This document shows, in pieces, positions 17,927-27,082 of a DNA stretch of 64,000 nucleotides. How positions within the stretch are numbered: position 1 is the stretch's first letter; every line of letters begins with the position of its first letter. Both the position numbers and the translations under genes were made by a program. The stretch spans positions 22,642 through 86,641 of the forward strand of contig JABHUQ010000041.1 in NCBI GenBank assembly GCA_018658715.1, read 5' to 3'. The stretch is from Fidelibacterota bacterium (GTDB lineage: Bacteria > Fidelibacterota > Marinisomatia > Marinisomatales > UBA1611). The notes beneath the pieces are model-generated. The model searched no databases and was not told where the DNA came from. It saw nothing but the letters and a program-made list of their open reading frames with translations.

Positions 17927-18238
17927 ATGTCAACTCTCATCGTTTTATTCAATTTGAAAGAAGGCCAATCTGTGGATGATTATGAAGCCTTTGCAAAAGA
18001 TGTAGATGTTCCCGGAGTAAAATCTTTGAATTCCATTGATGATTTTAAAGTCTATAAATCACAGGCACTTTTATTTTCAGAAGATGCTCCCCCATATCAA
18101 TATTTCGAAGTTATTGATGTGAATGATATGGATGCATTTGGGGCAGATGTACAAGATGAAAAAGTACAAGAAATTGCAGGAAAATTCCAAGGTATGGTGG
18201 ACAACCCCATGTTTATTCTCACTGAAAAAATCGCCTAA
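17927..18238 (+). CDS. REDY-like / HapK family protein
   Basis: 103 residues from the ATG at 17927, which has AAAGGAG at good spacing; longer readings would run into the aldolase gene. Sequence MSTLIVLFNLKEGQSVDDYE with a late PPYQYFEVIDVNDMDAFG matches the REDY-like HapK family, a dimeric alpha-beta barrel fold. Family members occur in prodigiosin-type and degradative clusters with no settled enzymatic role; isomerase-like or intermediate-binding activity has been suggested by fold. Soluble. Confidence 0.75.
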   Translation: MSTLIVLFNLKEGQSVDDYEAFAKDVDVPGVKSLNSIDDFKVYKSQALLFSEDAPPYQYFEVIDVNDMDAFGADVQDEKVQEIAGKFQGMVDNPMFILTEKIA

Positions 18239-18240
18239 TC

Positions 18241-19074
18241 ATGAAATCATTAGCGGGAAAAACAGCCATCATTACCGGTTCCGGTAGAGACAAAGGTATT
18301 GGAAAAGGAATTGCCATGGCCTTCGCAGATGCAGGATGCAATGTGGTCATAAGCGATATTGGCGTTGCCAAAGACCATCGTTTTGATGAAAGCCACATTG
18401 GAACAACCCTTGAAATGGAAGCCATTGTCCAAGAAGCCAAGAATAAAGGTGTAGATGCAATTGGCGTTGAGTGTGATGTGCGGAGCGAATCCGAAGTAGA
18501 CCAATTAATTTCTACAACAGTGGCTCATTTTGGTGCCTTTGATATTATGGTGAATAATGCAGGAATTGGGTATCTCATGGAACCGTTGGTTGATTTCAAG
18601 GAAGAAAGTTGGGATGCTGTATTAGAAGTGAATCTTAAAGGCGCATTTTTGTGCACAAAGCATTCTGCAAAACATATGATAGATCTAGGAAACGGTGGAC
18701 GTATTATTAATATTGCTTCTCAAGCGGCCAAATCTGGCTTCCCATTTGCTGCAGCTTATACCGCATCCAAACATGGAATGGTGGGATTGACGCGTTCTAA
18801 CGCTGTGGAGTTAGGTCAACATAAAATTACAGTGAATGCAGTATGCCCCAATCATATCACCACAGGACTCGGTCAATGGCAGAATGAATTTTTCAGTGAA
18901 AAGATGGGTATGAATTATGATGATTACATTCAAGGTATTCGTGACAGAGTTCCACTGGGGCGCGTCGGTATGGTAAATGATATTGCCAAAGCATGCATTT
19001 TCCTAGCATCAGACCAAGCGGATTATATTACCGGCGAAGCACTGAATGTCAGTGGCGGCGAAGAAATGCATTAA
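18241..19074 (+). CDS. SDR family NAD(P)-dependent oxidoreductase
   Basis: 277 residues of the classical short-chain dehydrogenase type. The cofactor motif is TGSGRDKGIGKGIAMAF (glycine-rich turn longer than usual), then CDVRSE, NNAGIG, and the catalytic Ser/Tyr/Lys in NIASQAAKSGFPFAAAYTAS followed by KH. The C-terminal SGGEEMH is normal. Likely oxidises a secondary alcohol or reduces a ketone in the pathway. It sits 3 bp after the HapK-like gene and 3 bp before hyuA. Confidence 0.9.
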   Translation: MKSLAGKTAIITGSGRDKGIGKGIAMAFADAGCNVVISDIGVAKDHRFDESHIGTTLEMEAIVQEAKNKGVDAIGVECDVRSESEVDQLISTTVAHFGAFDIMVNNAGIGYLMEPLVDFKEESWDAVLEVNLKGAFLCTKHSAKHMIDLGNGGRIINIASQAAKSGFPFAAAYTASKHGMVGLTRSNAVELGQHKITVNAVCPNHITTGLGQWQNEFFSEKMGMNYDDYIQGIRDRVPLGRVGMVNDIAKACIFLASDQADYITGEALNVSGGEEMH

Positions 19075-19077
19075 ACG

Positions 19078-21159
19078 ATGAGTTTTCAACTTGGTATTGA
19101 TATTGGCGGAACCTTTACGGATGTGGTATTGCTGGATGAAAAAAACGAAAAACTCACCTTCGGGAAAACCCTCACAACTTATGGTGATCCTACCGATGGA
19201 ATCGTTAATGGTATTCAACAAGTATTACGTGATAATCATGTATCCGGAAAGGATATCCGTCGCGTCCTACATGGTACCACATTGGTTACCAATGCAATCA
19301 TTGAACGAAAAGGCGCCAAAACGGGATTAATCACGACAAAGGGATTTGAAGATGTATTAGAAATTGGTCGTGAGCTTCGATATGATATTTATGATTTAAA
19401 TATTACCATGCCCAAACCATTAGTGCCAAGAAACTTGCGTGTAGGCGTAAGCGAACGCATGGATAAACATGGTAATATTATTCATAGTCTCAACCAATCT
19501 GACTTAGCTGAATCTGTTCAAAAACTTGTCGATCAAGGCGTAGAAGCCGTTGCCATTTGTTATATGTTTGGATTTATGAATCCCACTCATGAACAAGAAA
19601 CTGCACAATACATTCAATCTCATTTCCCTGACATATATGTTAGTGTTTCCAGTGAAATCATGCCGGAGATTCGGGAATATGAACGCACATCTGCCACAGC
19701 GATGAATGCATTTGTCCAACCCCTGACGCATACCTATTTATCACGTTTAGAAACTCGGCTATATGAAATGGACATCGCTGGTGTTATCAATATTATGCTT
19801 TCAAGTGGGCGACTCACCACACTCGAAGGCGCGAAACACTCACCCATCCATTTATTAGAATCCGGACCTGCCGGCGGAACAATGGCGGGCGTTTTTGTGG
19901 GAAAGCAAACGCATCGGAAAGATTTATTTGCCTTTGATATGGGAGGGACGACGGCCAAGGCATCACTTATCCATAACCATGAGCCCGACATTACAAATCA
20001 ATTTGAAGCGGGTCGTGTAAAACGATTCCGCAAAGGCAGTGGATTACCTGTGCGTATCCCAGTGATTGATATGATAGAAATTGGTGCTGGTGGCGGAAGT
20101 ATTGCTAAAGTGAATCAATTAGGTTTACTAACTGTTGGACCGGAAAGTGCCGGTTCGGAACCGGGCCCTGCATGTTATGATCGTGGTGGAAAATTTCCAA
20201 CTGTAACAGATGCAGATTTAGTATTGGGATATTTAAATGAAGATTTTTTCTTGGGCGGAACCATGAAACTAAATCGCCAAAAAGCTGAAGATGCTATTCG
20301 AATTCATTTAGCCGAATCATTAGGCCTCTCCGTGGAAGATGCAGCTTTAGGTGTTCATCGTGTAGTGAATGAAAACATGGCAAATGCAGCTCGCGTTCAC
20401 ATTTTAGAGAAAGGACAAGACCCTAGGCATTATACTATGATGGCTTTTGGCGGTGCAGGTCCCGTTCATGCATTTCATGTGGCGCAACGACTTAACTTAA
20501 AACAACTCATGGCTCCTGTGGGTGCCGGTGTAGCTTCAGCGATTGGATTTTTAGTTTCTGCTGTTGCGGTGGAATCTGTTCGAAGCCATGTCAATAAATT
20601 AGCAACCATGGATTGGGAGCAAGTGAATTTATTTTTAGATGAATTGGAAAAGAGTGGACGGATTTTTTTAGCAAATTCAGGAATTACTGATGCAGATGTT
20701 ACTGTTACTCGCCAATCGGATATGAGATATTTTGGACAAGGATTTGAAATAAAAGTATCCGTTCCAAACGGAATATTATCCGAAGATAAAATTGTTAAAA
20801 TTGAAAAGAATTTTTCTAAAGTATATAAAACACTCTATTCTCGAACCATTGATGATGTACCGATTGAGAGTGTTACATGGCGCGTGTTAACCAAAGGGCC
20901 ATCTCCGGAAATTCGATTACAACAAGTTTTTGATGATAATAGTCATATAACACTTAAGGGTCATCGGAAAGTGCGATTTCCAGAAATGGAATCGCCTTTA
21001 GAATGCCCTGTTTATAGTCGATATGGATTAACCGTTGGGGATGAAATAAATGGTCCGGCCATTATTGAAGAAAAAGAATCAACTTTTGTGATTGGTCCAA
21101 ATAGTCGATTTTCAGTGGATAATCAAATGAACATTGTTGTGGATATGGAAGCGTCATGA
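19078..21159 (+). CDS. Hydantoinase/oxoprolinase family protein, subunit A (HyuA-like)
   Basis: 693 residues, normal length. The N-terminal ASKHA-type nucleotide fold opens with LGIDIGGTFTDVVLLDE, has HGTTLVTNAIIERKGAKTG, then a second phosphate motif FDMGGTTAKASLI and GGAGPVHAFHVAQRL. The family uses ATP to open cyclic amides (N-methylhydantoin, 5-oxoproline) or to carboxylate ketones (acetone, acetophenone). Sequence alone does not separate these. Overlaps hyuB by 4 bp, consistent with an A/B complex. Confidence 0.88.
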   Translation: MSFQLGIDIGGTFTDVVLLDEKNEKLTFGKTLTTYGDPTDGIVNGIQQVLRDNHVSGKDIRRVLHGTTLVTNAIIERKGAKTGLITTKGFEDVLEIGRELRYDIYDLNITMPKPLVPRNLRVGVSERMDKHGNIIHSLNQSDLAESVQKLVDQGVEAVAICYMFGFMNPTHEQETAQYIQSHFPDIYVSVSSEIMPEIREYERTSATAMNAFVQPLTHTYLSRLETRLYEMDIAGVINIMLSSGRLTTLEGAKHSPIHLLESGPAGGTMAGVFVGKQTHRKDLFAFDMGGTTAKASLIHNHEPDITNQFEAGRVKRFRKGSGLPVRIPVIDMIEIGAGGGSIAKVNQLGLLTVGPESAGSEPGPACYDRGGKFPTVTDADLVLGYLNEDFFLGGTMKLNRQKAEDAIRIHLAESLGLSVEDAALGVHRVVNENMANAARVHILEKGQDPRHYTMMAFGGAGPVHAFHVAQRLNLKQLMAPVGAGVASAIGFLVSAVAVESVRSHVNKLATMDWEQVNLFLDELEKSGRIFLANSGITDADVTVTRQSDMRYFGQGFEIKVSVPNGILSEDKIVKIEKNFSKVYKTLYSRTIDDVPIESVTWRVLTKGPSPEIRLQQVFDDNSHITLKGHRKVRFPEMESPLECPVYSRYGLTVGDEINGPAIIEEKESTFVIGPNSRFSVDNQMNIVVDMEAS

Positions 21160-22781
21160 ATAATCAAAAATTTGATGGAATTAACTTAAGCATTTTATGG
21201 TCACGATTGTTGGCCATCGTGGATGAAGCCGGTACCGCATTACAACGCACATCTTTTTCAACCGTTACGCGTGAATCCAATGATTTTGCTGTGGTGCTTA
21301 TGGATACTCAAGGGCGATCCATTGCTCAATCAACTATTTCTGTTCCATCCTTTTTGGGTGTAATTCCAATGATGACCAAATATTTGCTCAATGGAAATTT
21401 TCCGTTGAACTCATGGAAAACGGGTGATGTGGTGACCACAAATGATCCCCAACTATGTGCCGGACATAAACCGGATGTGGGTGTTGTTTCTCCTATTTTC
21501 CATCAAGATAAATTGATTGGCTTCATCGGAACCATTTCTCATGTACCTGATATTGGGGGGGTGCTTTGGGGCGCTGGTGCTCGTGATGCTTATGAAGAAG
21601 GTTTATTGATTCCGCCCACAAAATTGTATGCCGAAGGTATTCAAAATGAAACACTCATCAGCTTAATCGAAAATAATGTTCGCGCACCCATGCAAACGAT
21701 TGGTGATATTCGTGCTCAAGTTGCCGCCAATGACCAAGGAAGAAAAGGGCTCATTTCATTGATGAATGAAGTGGGTTTGAATAATATTGAAACATTAGCT
21801 GAGCAAATTATTGGTGTATCAGAAAAAGCCATGCGAGATGCTATTTCTGATGCACCAGACGGAACGTATAAATACACCTATGGTGCAGATGGAGACGGTA
21901 TTAATGAACCAGTCACCATTGAATGTGCCATTACCATTGTCGGAGATGAAATTGCTGTAGATTACGAAGGCACGAGTGATGCTCATACTTTAGGTATTAA
22001 TGCGGTTTTGAATTATACCTATGCTTACACAGCTTATCCGATCAAATGCACATTTAGTCCAGATGTGCCAAATAACGATGGTGCCTTTATACCCATAACC
22101 GTAACGGCGCCCCGGGGTTCACTATTAAATGCCACAGGATACGTTCCCGTCGGCGCTCGAAATATGACAGGGAATATGCTCCATGCACCCGTTTTTGGTG
22201 CATTAGTCCAAGCTGTTCCGGAACAAGTCCAAGCGGACTGTGGCGCACCCTGTTGGTGTGTGGTTTTGAATGGAAGGCATCCTGAAAAAGATAATATGGA
22301 ATTTGTTGAATATTTTTTTTTAAATGGCGGATATGGTGCAAGACCAAATAGAGATGGAGAAGGAATTTTAAGTTTCCCAACCAATGTGTCCAATGTCCCT
22401 ATTGAAGTATTGGAAAGTTCAACACCAATTCGATATCATGAAAAATCTCTTATTCCTAATTCTGCTGGGATGGGAAAATTCCGTGGCGGATTAGGGCAAA
22501 AAATAATTTTTGAAGTATTGAATGAATCAGGGCTTAATATGTCGGTATTGACTGAAAAGTTAATAACAGTTTCCAAGGGATTGAATGGCGGAAAAGATTC
22601 TATCCATGGAAAAATATCAATTTCTCCTGAACGATTTATTCCGCCTAAAGGTATTATTCGATTGAAAAAAGGTGATATTGTTACCATGGAAATGCCTGGT
22701 GGCGGTGGATATGGAAATGAAAATGATCGAGATCCCGAATTAATTAAATATGATCAAGATTTGGGGTATATTCATTCATGA
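21156..22781 (+). CDS. Hydantoinase/oxoprolinase family protein, subunit B (HyuB-like)
   Basis: 541 residues. Characteristic blocks: LLAIVDEAGTALQRTSFSTV, RESNDFAVVLMDTQGR, DVVTTNDPQLCAGHKPDVGV, SHVPDIGG, and a C-terminal GGLGQKIIFEV and MPGGGGYGNENDRDP. Partner of the preceding A subunit. A third small subunit such as that of acetone carboxylase is not apparent, though the next short gene (NTF2-like) is tightly coupled. Cytoplasmic. Confidence 0.88.
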   Translation: MNNQKFDGINLSILWSRLLAIVDEAGTALQRTSFSTVTRESNDFAVVLMDTQGRSIAQSTISVPSFLGVIPMMTKYLLNGNFPLNSWKTGDVVTTNDPQLCAGHKPDVGVVSPIFHQDKLIGFIGTISHVPDIGGVLWGAGARDAYEEGLLIPPTKLYAEGIQNETLISLIENNVRAPMQTIGDIRAQVAANDQGRKGLISLMNEVGLNNIETLAEQIIGVSEKAMRDAISDAPDGTYKYTYGADGDGINEPVTIECAITIVGDEIAVDYEGTSDAHTLGINAVLNYTYAYTAYPIKCTFSPDVPNNDGAFIPITVTAPRGSLLNATGYVPVGARNMTGNMLHAPVFGALVQAVPEQVQADCGAPCWCVVLNGRHPEKDNMEFVEYFFLNGGYGARPNRDGEGILSFPTNVSNVPIEVLESSTPIRYHEKSLIPNSAGMGKFRGGLGQKIIFEVLNESGLNMSVLTEKLITVSKGLNGGKDSIHGKISISPERFIPPKGIIRLKKGDIVTMEMPGGGGYGNENDRDPELIKYDQDLGYIHS

Positions 22782-23224
22782 ACGGAGAATCTCAACACTC
22801 ATTGATTCAAGACTTTTGCAACAAACAATTTTCCGCCGTCATTGAAGCCCGAGTTAAAGATATTATCAGCCACTATAATGAATCACCAGATACATACGTA
22901 TTTGTAGAAGGCCCACGCTGGTCCACGTTGGGATTTGAAAAAATATCCGCCGGGTGGAATGGATATGTGGATTCTCCCATCAAAGTAAAAGATATTCGAT
23001 TTGTAGAAGGACCCAAAGGTCGCGTGACAAAAAATATGGCATGGATCGGTCATATTATTAATATGATTGTAGACATCAATGGCGTAGAAAAAGAGATACG
23101 ATTCCGCGGCACATTTGTCATTGGAAAAAATAATGATGGCGGATGGAAAATCGAACATGAACATTTTTCACAACCAGCGCCAGATCCCTATGGAACAGGT
23201 GACTGGTTACCAAAAGGAGAATAA
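22778..23224 (+). CDS. NTF2/SnoaL-like protein
   Basis: 148 residues with a cone-shaped NTF2-like pattern: helical start (FSAVIEARVKDIISHYNE), YVFVEGPRWSTLGFEKI, and strands ending IRFRGTFVIGKNNDGGWKIE with HEHFSQP. Family members are ketosteroid-isomerase-like enzymes, cyclases or small binding proteins. The Trp-His end is typical. The ATG overlaps the hyuB stop by 4 bp, implying matched expression and possibly an accessory role for HyuAB. Confidence 0.75.
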   Translation: MNGESQHSLIQDFCNKQFSAVIEARVKDIISHYNESPDTYVFVEGPRWSTLGFEKISAGWNGYVDSPIKVKDIRFVEGPKGRVTKNMAWIGHIINMIVDINGVEKEIRFRGTFVIGKNNDGGWKIEHEHFSQPAPDPYGTGDWLPKGE

Positions 23225-23225
23225 A

Positions 23226-24263
23226 ATGGCTAAACCATTAGATGCATACCGTGCCCTTCCCTTACAGGTGCTTTGCCAAGCCGTTAGCAAAACAACAACA
23301 CGAGAAGAAGCAGCTCAACTGATGTCCCATACCATTAAAAAGATTGGAAAACAAATTACTTCCAGCAAACGATTCATTGGAGAAGATTGCAAACTGGTGG
23401 TTCTGCCCGAATATTTTCTTACATCTTTCCCAATGGGAGAATCCATATCAAACTGGGCGGAGAAAGCCGCTATTAAAATGGATGGGAAAGAATATGAGTT
23501 ATTAGGGGAAATTGCACAAAACAATGCTATTTACCTTTCAGGGAATGTATATGAACGTGATCCTAATTTTCCAGGAATCTATTTTCAAACATCCTTCATT
23601 ATTGACCCTTCTGGGAATGTAGTTTTACGCTATCGGCGACTTAATTCCATGTTTGCTATAACCCCCCATGATGTATGGGACGACTATTTAGACATTTATG
23701 GTACTGAAGCTATCTTTCCTGTGATTGACACTGAGATTGGAAAACTTGCCTGCGTTGCATCAGAAGAAATTCTGTATCCGGAAGTTACGCGATGCCATGC
23801 TCTCAAAGGTGCAGAAGTCATTTGCCATTCGTCATCTGAAGTGTATGGGCCTATTGCGACACCAAAACGCATCGCGAAACAAGCTCGTGCATTTGAAAAT
23901 ATGGCCTATATAGTTTCTGCAAATTCCGCCGGTATTTATGGTATGGATATTCCCGCATCGTCAACGGATGGTGGATCTATGATCGTGAATTACGAAGGAC
24001 AGATCCTGAATGAAACAAGTTCGGGTGAAAGTATGGCTGCTTATTCAACCATCGATATGGCTGCTGTTCGTCGTGCACGGAAACGTGTTGGAATGGGAAA
24101 TATGATTGCGCGTCAACGCTTGGAACTCTATGCAGATTCTTATGCTTCATCTAGTTTCTATCCAGTGAATTCCTTATTAGAAAAGGAAGTGGATCGGTCC
24201 CATTTTAAACACATGCAAGAAGATACTATCCAACGACTAACCAAGGCCGGTATTCTGTCCTAA
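23226..24263 (+). CDS. Nitrilase-superfamily (CN hydrolase fold) protein lacking the canonical Cys and Lys
   Basis: 345 residues from the ATG at 23226, preceded by AAAGGAG. Fold landmarks are clear: LVVLPEYFLTSFP (catalytic Glu62), VLRYRRLN, CVASEEILYPEVTR, RAFENMAYIVSANSAG. By alignment to C-Y-D-x-x-F-P-E the nucleophile position is Ser179, and the position of the catalytic Lys in Y-R-K is Arg138. The usual Glu-Lys-Cys triad thus reads Glu-Arg-Ser. Either a subfamily with changed chemistry or a non-catalytic protein. Relatives with an ASEEI motif seem to exist (recollection, not checked). In mid-operon and not truncated. Confidence 0.8.
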   Translation: MAKPLDAYRALPLQVLCQAVSKTTTREEAAQLMSHTIKKIGKQITSSKRFIGEDCKLVVLPEYFLTSFPMGESISNWAEKAAIKMDGKEYELLGEIAQNNAIYLSGNVYERDPNFPGIYFQTSFIIDPSGNVVLRYRRLNSMFAITPHDVWDDYLDIYGTEAIFPVIDTEIGKLACVASEEILYPEVTRCHALKGAEVICHSSSEVYGPIATPKRIAKQARAFENMAYIVSANSAGIYGMDIPASSTDGGSMIVNYEGQILNETSSGESMAAYSTIDMAAVRRARKRVGMGNMIARQRLELYADSYASSSFYPVNSLLEKEVDRSHFKHMQEDTIQRLTKAGILS

Positions 24264-24295
24264 AAACATTAACAATGAATAATCAGTATTTAAAA

Positions 24296-24381
24296 CTCCC
24301 ATTATCCCCCTATGACAGAGGGATTTGGAAAACTGTAAATGAATTGAAATCCTTTTATTTCCTACACTGTAATGGGGGGGG
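24296..24381. repeat. Small inverted-repeat intergenic element in the catabolic operon
   Basis: The 140-bp gap between the nitrilase-like and aldehyde dehydrogenase genes holds CCCATTA (24298-24304) facing TAATGGG (24370-24376), and inside the left arm CCCT-N7-AGGG (24308-24322), followed by a run of eight Gs. It resembles the CCCCCTnTGACAnAGGGG family of dispersed palindromic repeats seen in many bacterial genomes. This is the only such gap in an otherwise almost gapless operon. Confidence 0.5.
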
Positions 24382-24403
24382 AATAAAAGATGGGTAAACA
24401 ATA

Positions 24404-25816
24404 ATGAAAAACTCCATATCGGTAAGAAACCCACGGACAGGACAAGTGGATTATACATTTGATCCGCCTTCTAATCATGACCTTTCATCTATGTACCGAT
24501 CTGGACGAAATGCTCAAAAAGTTTGGACAGAAAATGGAATAGATTATCGTATTGACATATTACAAAAATGGAAGAAGGCTTATGAATCTCGTAGCGATGA
24601 ACTCATAAATGCGTTAGCCACTGATACAGGGCGAATTCATGAAACCATTCTAGAGGTAGAAACTATTCCAAAATCCATTGATCGCTGGTGTGACATTGCC
24701 AAAGAATTATTTGGAAACTCTGAACCAAAACTATCTTCCATTCCATTCATTGCTATGGAACAACACACTGTCCCCTATTCATTGGTGGGCGTCATCAGTC
24801 CCTGGAATGTGCCAAATCTCTTGGCCCATATTGATGCCATTCCGGCATTGTTGGCCGGGAGTTCTGTCATCATTAAACCTAGCGAATTTACACCAAGGTT
24901 TGTAGAACCATTACAACACATTGTTGAATCTGTTCACGAATTGTCGGACGTTTTACAATATGTTCAAGGGGACGGAAACACTGGCGCTTTATTGTTAGAT
25001 GAAGTGGATTTAATTTGTTTTACTGGGAGTGTTGCGACTGGTAAAAAAGTAGGACAACAAGCGGCTAAAAACTTTATACCCGCATTCCTTGAATTGGGTG
25101 GAAAAGATGCGGCTATTGTATTAGAAAGTGCCAATCTAGAAAAAGCAGCATCTGCTATTCTATGGGGTTCAGTCGTTAATGCGGGACAATCCTGTTTATC
25201 TATTGAACGTGTTTATTGTATGGAATCTGTTTATAATTCATTTTTATCTATCCTGACTGAAAAAGCGAATGCAATACAATTGGCTTATCCCGAAATGGAC
25301 AGCGGGCAGATTGGTCCCATCATTTCACCCAATCAAACTGAAATCATTGAATTACATTTGGAAGATGCAATATCAAAAGGCGCCCATGTACATCGTGGTG
25401 GAAGTATTGAACACCATGGCGGTGGTGATTGGGTTCGTCCAACCGTTTTATCTCAAGTAAATCATTCTATGAAAATCATGACAGAAGAAACTTTTGGTCC
25501 TATCATTCCCATCATGTCTGTGTCTTCTCAAGATGAAGCCATTCACTATGCGAATGATACAGAATATGGATTGAGTGGTGCTGTTTTTGGAGAAGAGTCT
25601 GTTGCGAAATCCATTGCAAAAAAAATAGAAGCAGGCGCCATCAGTATTAATGATGCTGGATTAACATCCATTTTGTATGATGGAGAAAAAAATTCATTTA
25701 AATCATCTGGTTTGGGGGGCTCTCGTATGGGGCCCACATCCATTCAGCGATTTTTTAGAAAAAAAGTATTATACACCAATACAAATTCACAAAATGACCC
25801 TTGGTGGTTCAACTAA
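24404..25816 (+). CDS. NAD(P)-dependent aldehyde dehydrogenase
   Basis: 470 residues of the ALDH superfamily. Landmarks: GVISPWNVPNLLAHIDAIPA, AGSSVIIKPSEFTPR, FTGSVATGKKVGQQA, catalytic Glu in LELGGKDAAIV, catalytic Cys in NAGQSCLSIERVY, EETFGPIIPI, and a C-terminal GLGGSRMGPTS. It oxidises an aldehyde to the acid (or acyl-CoA). In context the aldehyde may come from the HpcH/HpaI aldolase. The start follows the inverted-repeat element. Confidence 0.9.
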   Translation: MKNSISVRNPRTGQVDYTFDPPSNHDLSSMYRSGRNAQKVWTENGIDYRIDILQKWKKAYESRSDELINALATDTGRIHETILEVETIPKSIDRWCDIAKELFGNSEPKLSSIPFIAMEQHTVPYSLVGVISPWNVPNLLAHIDAIPALLAGSSVIIKPSEFTPRFVEPLQHIVESVHELSDVLQYVQGDGNTGALLLDEVDLICFTGSVATGKKVGQQAAKNFIPAFLELGGKDAAIVLESANLEKAASAILWGSVVNAGQSCLSIERVYCMESVYNSFLSILTEKANAIQLAYPEMDSGQIGPIISPNQTEIIELHLEDAISKGAHVHRGGSIEHHGGGDWVRPTVLSQVNHSMKIMTEETFGPIIPIMSVSSQDEAIHYANDTEYGLSGAVFGEESVAKSIAKKIEAGAISINDAGLTSILYDGEKNSFKSSGLGGSRMGPTSIQRFFRKKVLYTNTNSQNDPWWFN

Positions 25817-25831
25817 TTGAAAGGAAAACCT

Positions 25832-27073
25832 ATGCCTACTAAACCAAAATTCTTTTATGGATGGATCATCGTCCTTTCATCATTTGTCATACTATTTATT
25901 TCTCAAGCCTATACTTTGGGTGGATTGAGTGTGTTTGATAAAGAGATTTTAAGAGAGTTTGGATGGACAGTTGGCGACTATAAGCTAAAAGGATTAATCA
26001 CATTTTTGTTTGCGGGACTTTTGGCACCATTTATGGGTGCATTGGCAGATAAACATGGTGTACGTCCATTGATGATTGTAGGAACATTCCTATTGGCTAT
26101 GGGCTATTTCATGTATTCAAAAATTGCAACACTTACGAATGTATATATCATACATATATTGTTCGCTGGTGCTTTAGCTTCTGCTGGACTTGTGGTAAAT
26201 GTAATGTTGGTTTCTCGTTGGTTCAATAAACGACGTGGGACTGCTCTGGGTTTAATTCTTATGGGAACAAGTTTGGGGAATATGATTGTCCCTAAAATAA
26301 ATGTGCAACTAATTTCTATATTTCAATGGCGTCCATCCTTCATATACCTTGCCATAGTTCCGCTGATATTAATTCCTGTTATATTATTTATTATTAAAGA
26401 ATATCCATCAGATATGGGAGTAAAACCTGATGGTGCAACTGAAGATGAGCCTGACGCATCATCTGCAGAGCATATAGAAAAAGGTGGGATGGATTACAGT
26501 GAAGCCATGAAAAACAGAAATTTCTGGGAATTAACCATCATTGCCATGTGTACATTTTATGCAATTCTTGCATTGGCAGATCATATGTTTTTATTCATGC
26601 TCGGGCAAGGGCACACTGCTCAAAAAGCCGCATCTGGACTCTCTGTTCTCTTTGGTCTGGCATTGGTAGGCAAATTATTTTTCGGATTTTTATCTGACCA
26701 TATGAATAAGCGCCAAGTCTTTAATATTAATATTGGAACCATGTTTGCGGGAATGGTGGTTTTAGTCATTGATCCACAAACTCTTTTATGGCCCGCAGTT
26801 GTTCTTATTGGTTTAGGTTGGGGAGGCCTCTACACTTTACTTCAAATTTTGACGGCACATATTTTTGGCATGAAAGCATTTGGTAAAATTATGGGAACCA
26901 TGTCCATCTTGGATGCCTTCGGTGGTGGTATGGGCATGTGGCTCACAGGTGTTCTATATGATAAAACTGGCTCTTATACACTACCGTTTAATGTGATTGC
27001 TGTATTAGTAGGAATTGCATTTGTGTTATCCTTTTTGGTAAAAAAATCATCTAATCAAACTCAAACTGCATAA
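25832..27073 (+). CDS. MFS transporter (monocarboxylate/OFA-like)
   Basis: 413 residues from the ATG at 25832; AAAGGA lies just upstream, and an upstream TTG is less likely. Twelve helices; motif A in ADKHGVRPLMIVGTFLLAMG and its second-half copy FGFLSDHMNKRQVF; RWFNKRRGTALGLILMGTSLG and PSFIYLAIVPLI are typical of oxalate/formate or monocarboxylate carriers. Inference: inner-membrane uptake of the organic acid degraded here. Confidence 0.85.
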   Translation: MPTKPKFFYGWIIVLSSFVILFISQAYTLGGLSVFDKEILREFGWTVGDYKLKGLITFLFAGLLAPFMGALADKHGVRPLMIVGTFLLAMGYFMYSKIATLTNVYIIHILFAGALASAGLVVNVMLVSRWFNKRRGTALGLILMGTSLGNMIVPKINVQLISIFQWRPSFIYLAIVPLILIPVILFIIKEYPSDMGVKPDGATEDEPDASSAEHIEKGGMDYSEAMKNRNFWELTIIAMCTFYAILALADHMFLFMLGQGHTAQKAASGLSVLFGLALVGKLFFGFLSDHMNKRQVFNINIGTMFAGMVVLVIDPQTLLWPAVVLIGLGWGGLYTLLQILTAHIFGMKAFGKIMGTMSILDAFGGGMGMWLTGVLYDKTGSYTLPFNVIAVLVGIAFVLSFLVKKSSNQTQTA

Positions 27074-27082
27074 GGATTCAAT

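Noticed and set aside
19078..22781. Acetophenone or acetone carboxylase as a firm call for HyuA/HyuB
   Set aside because: The family signatures do not separate carboxylases from hydantoinases or oxoprolinases, and the extra subunits of known carboxylases are absent.
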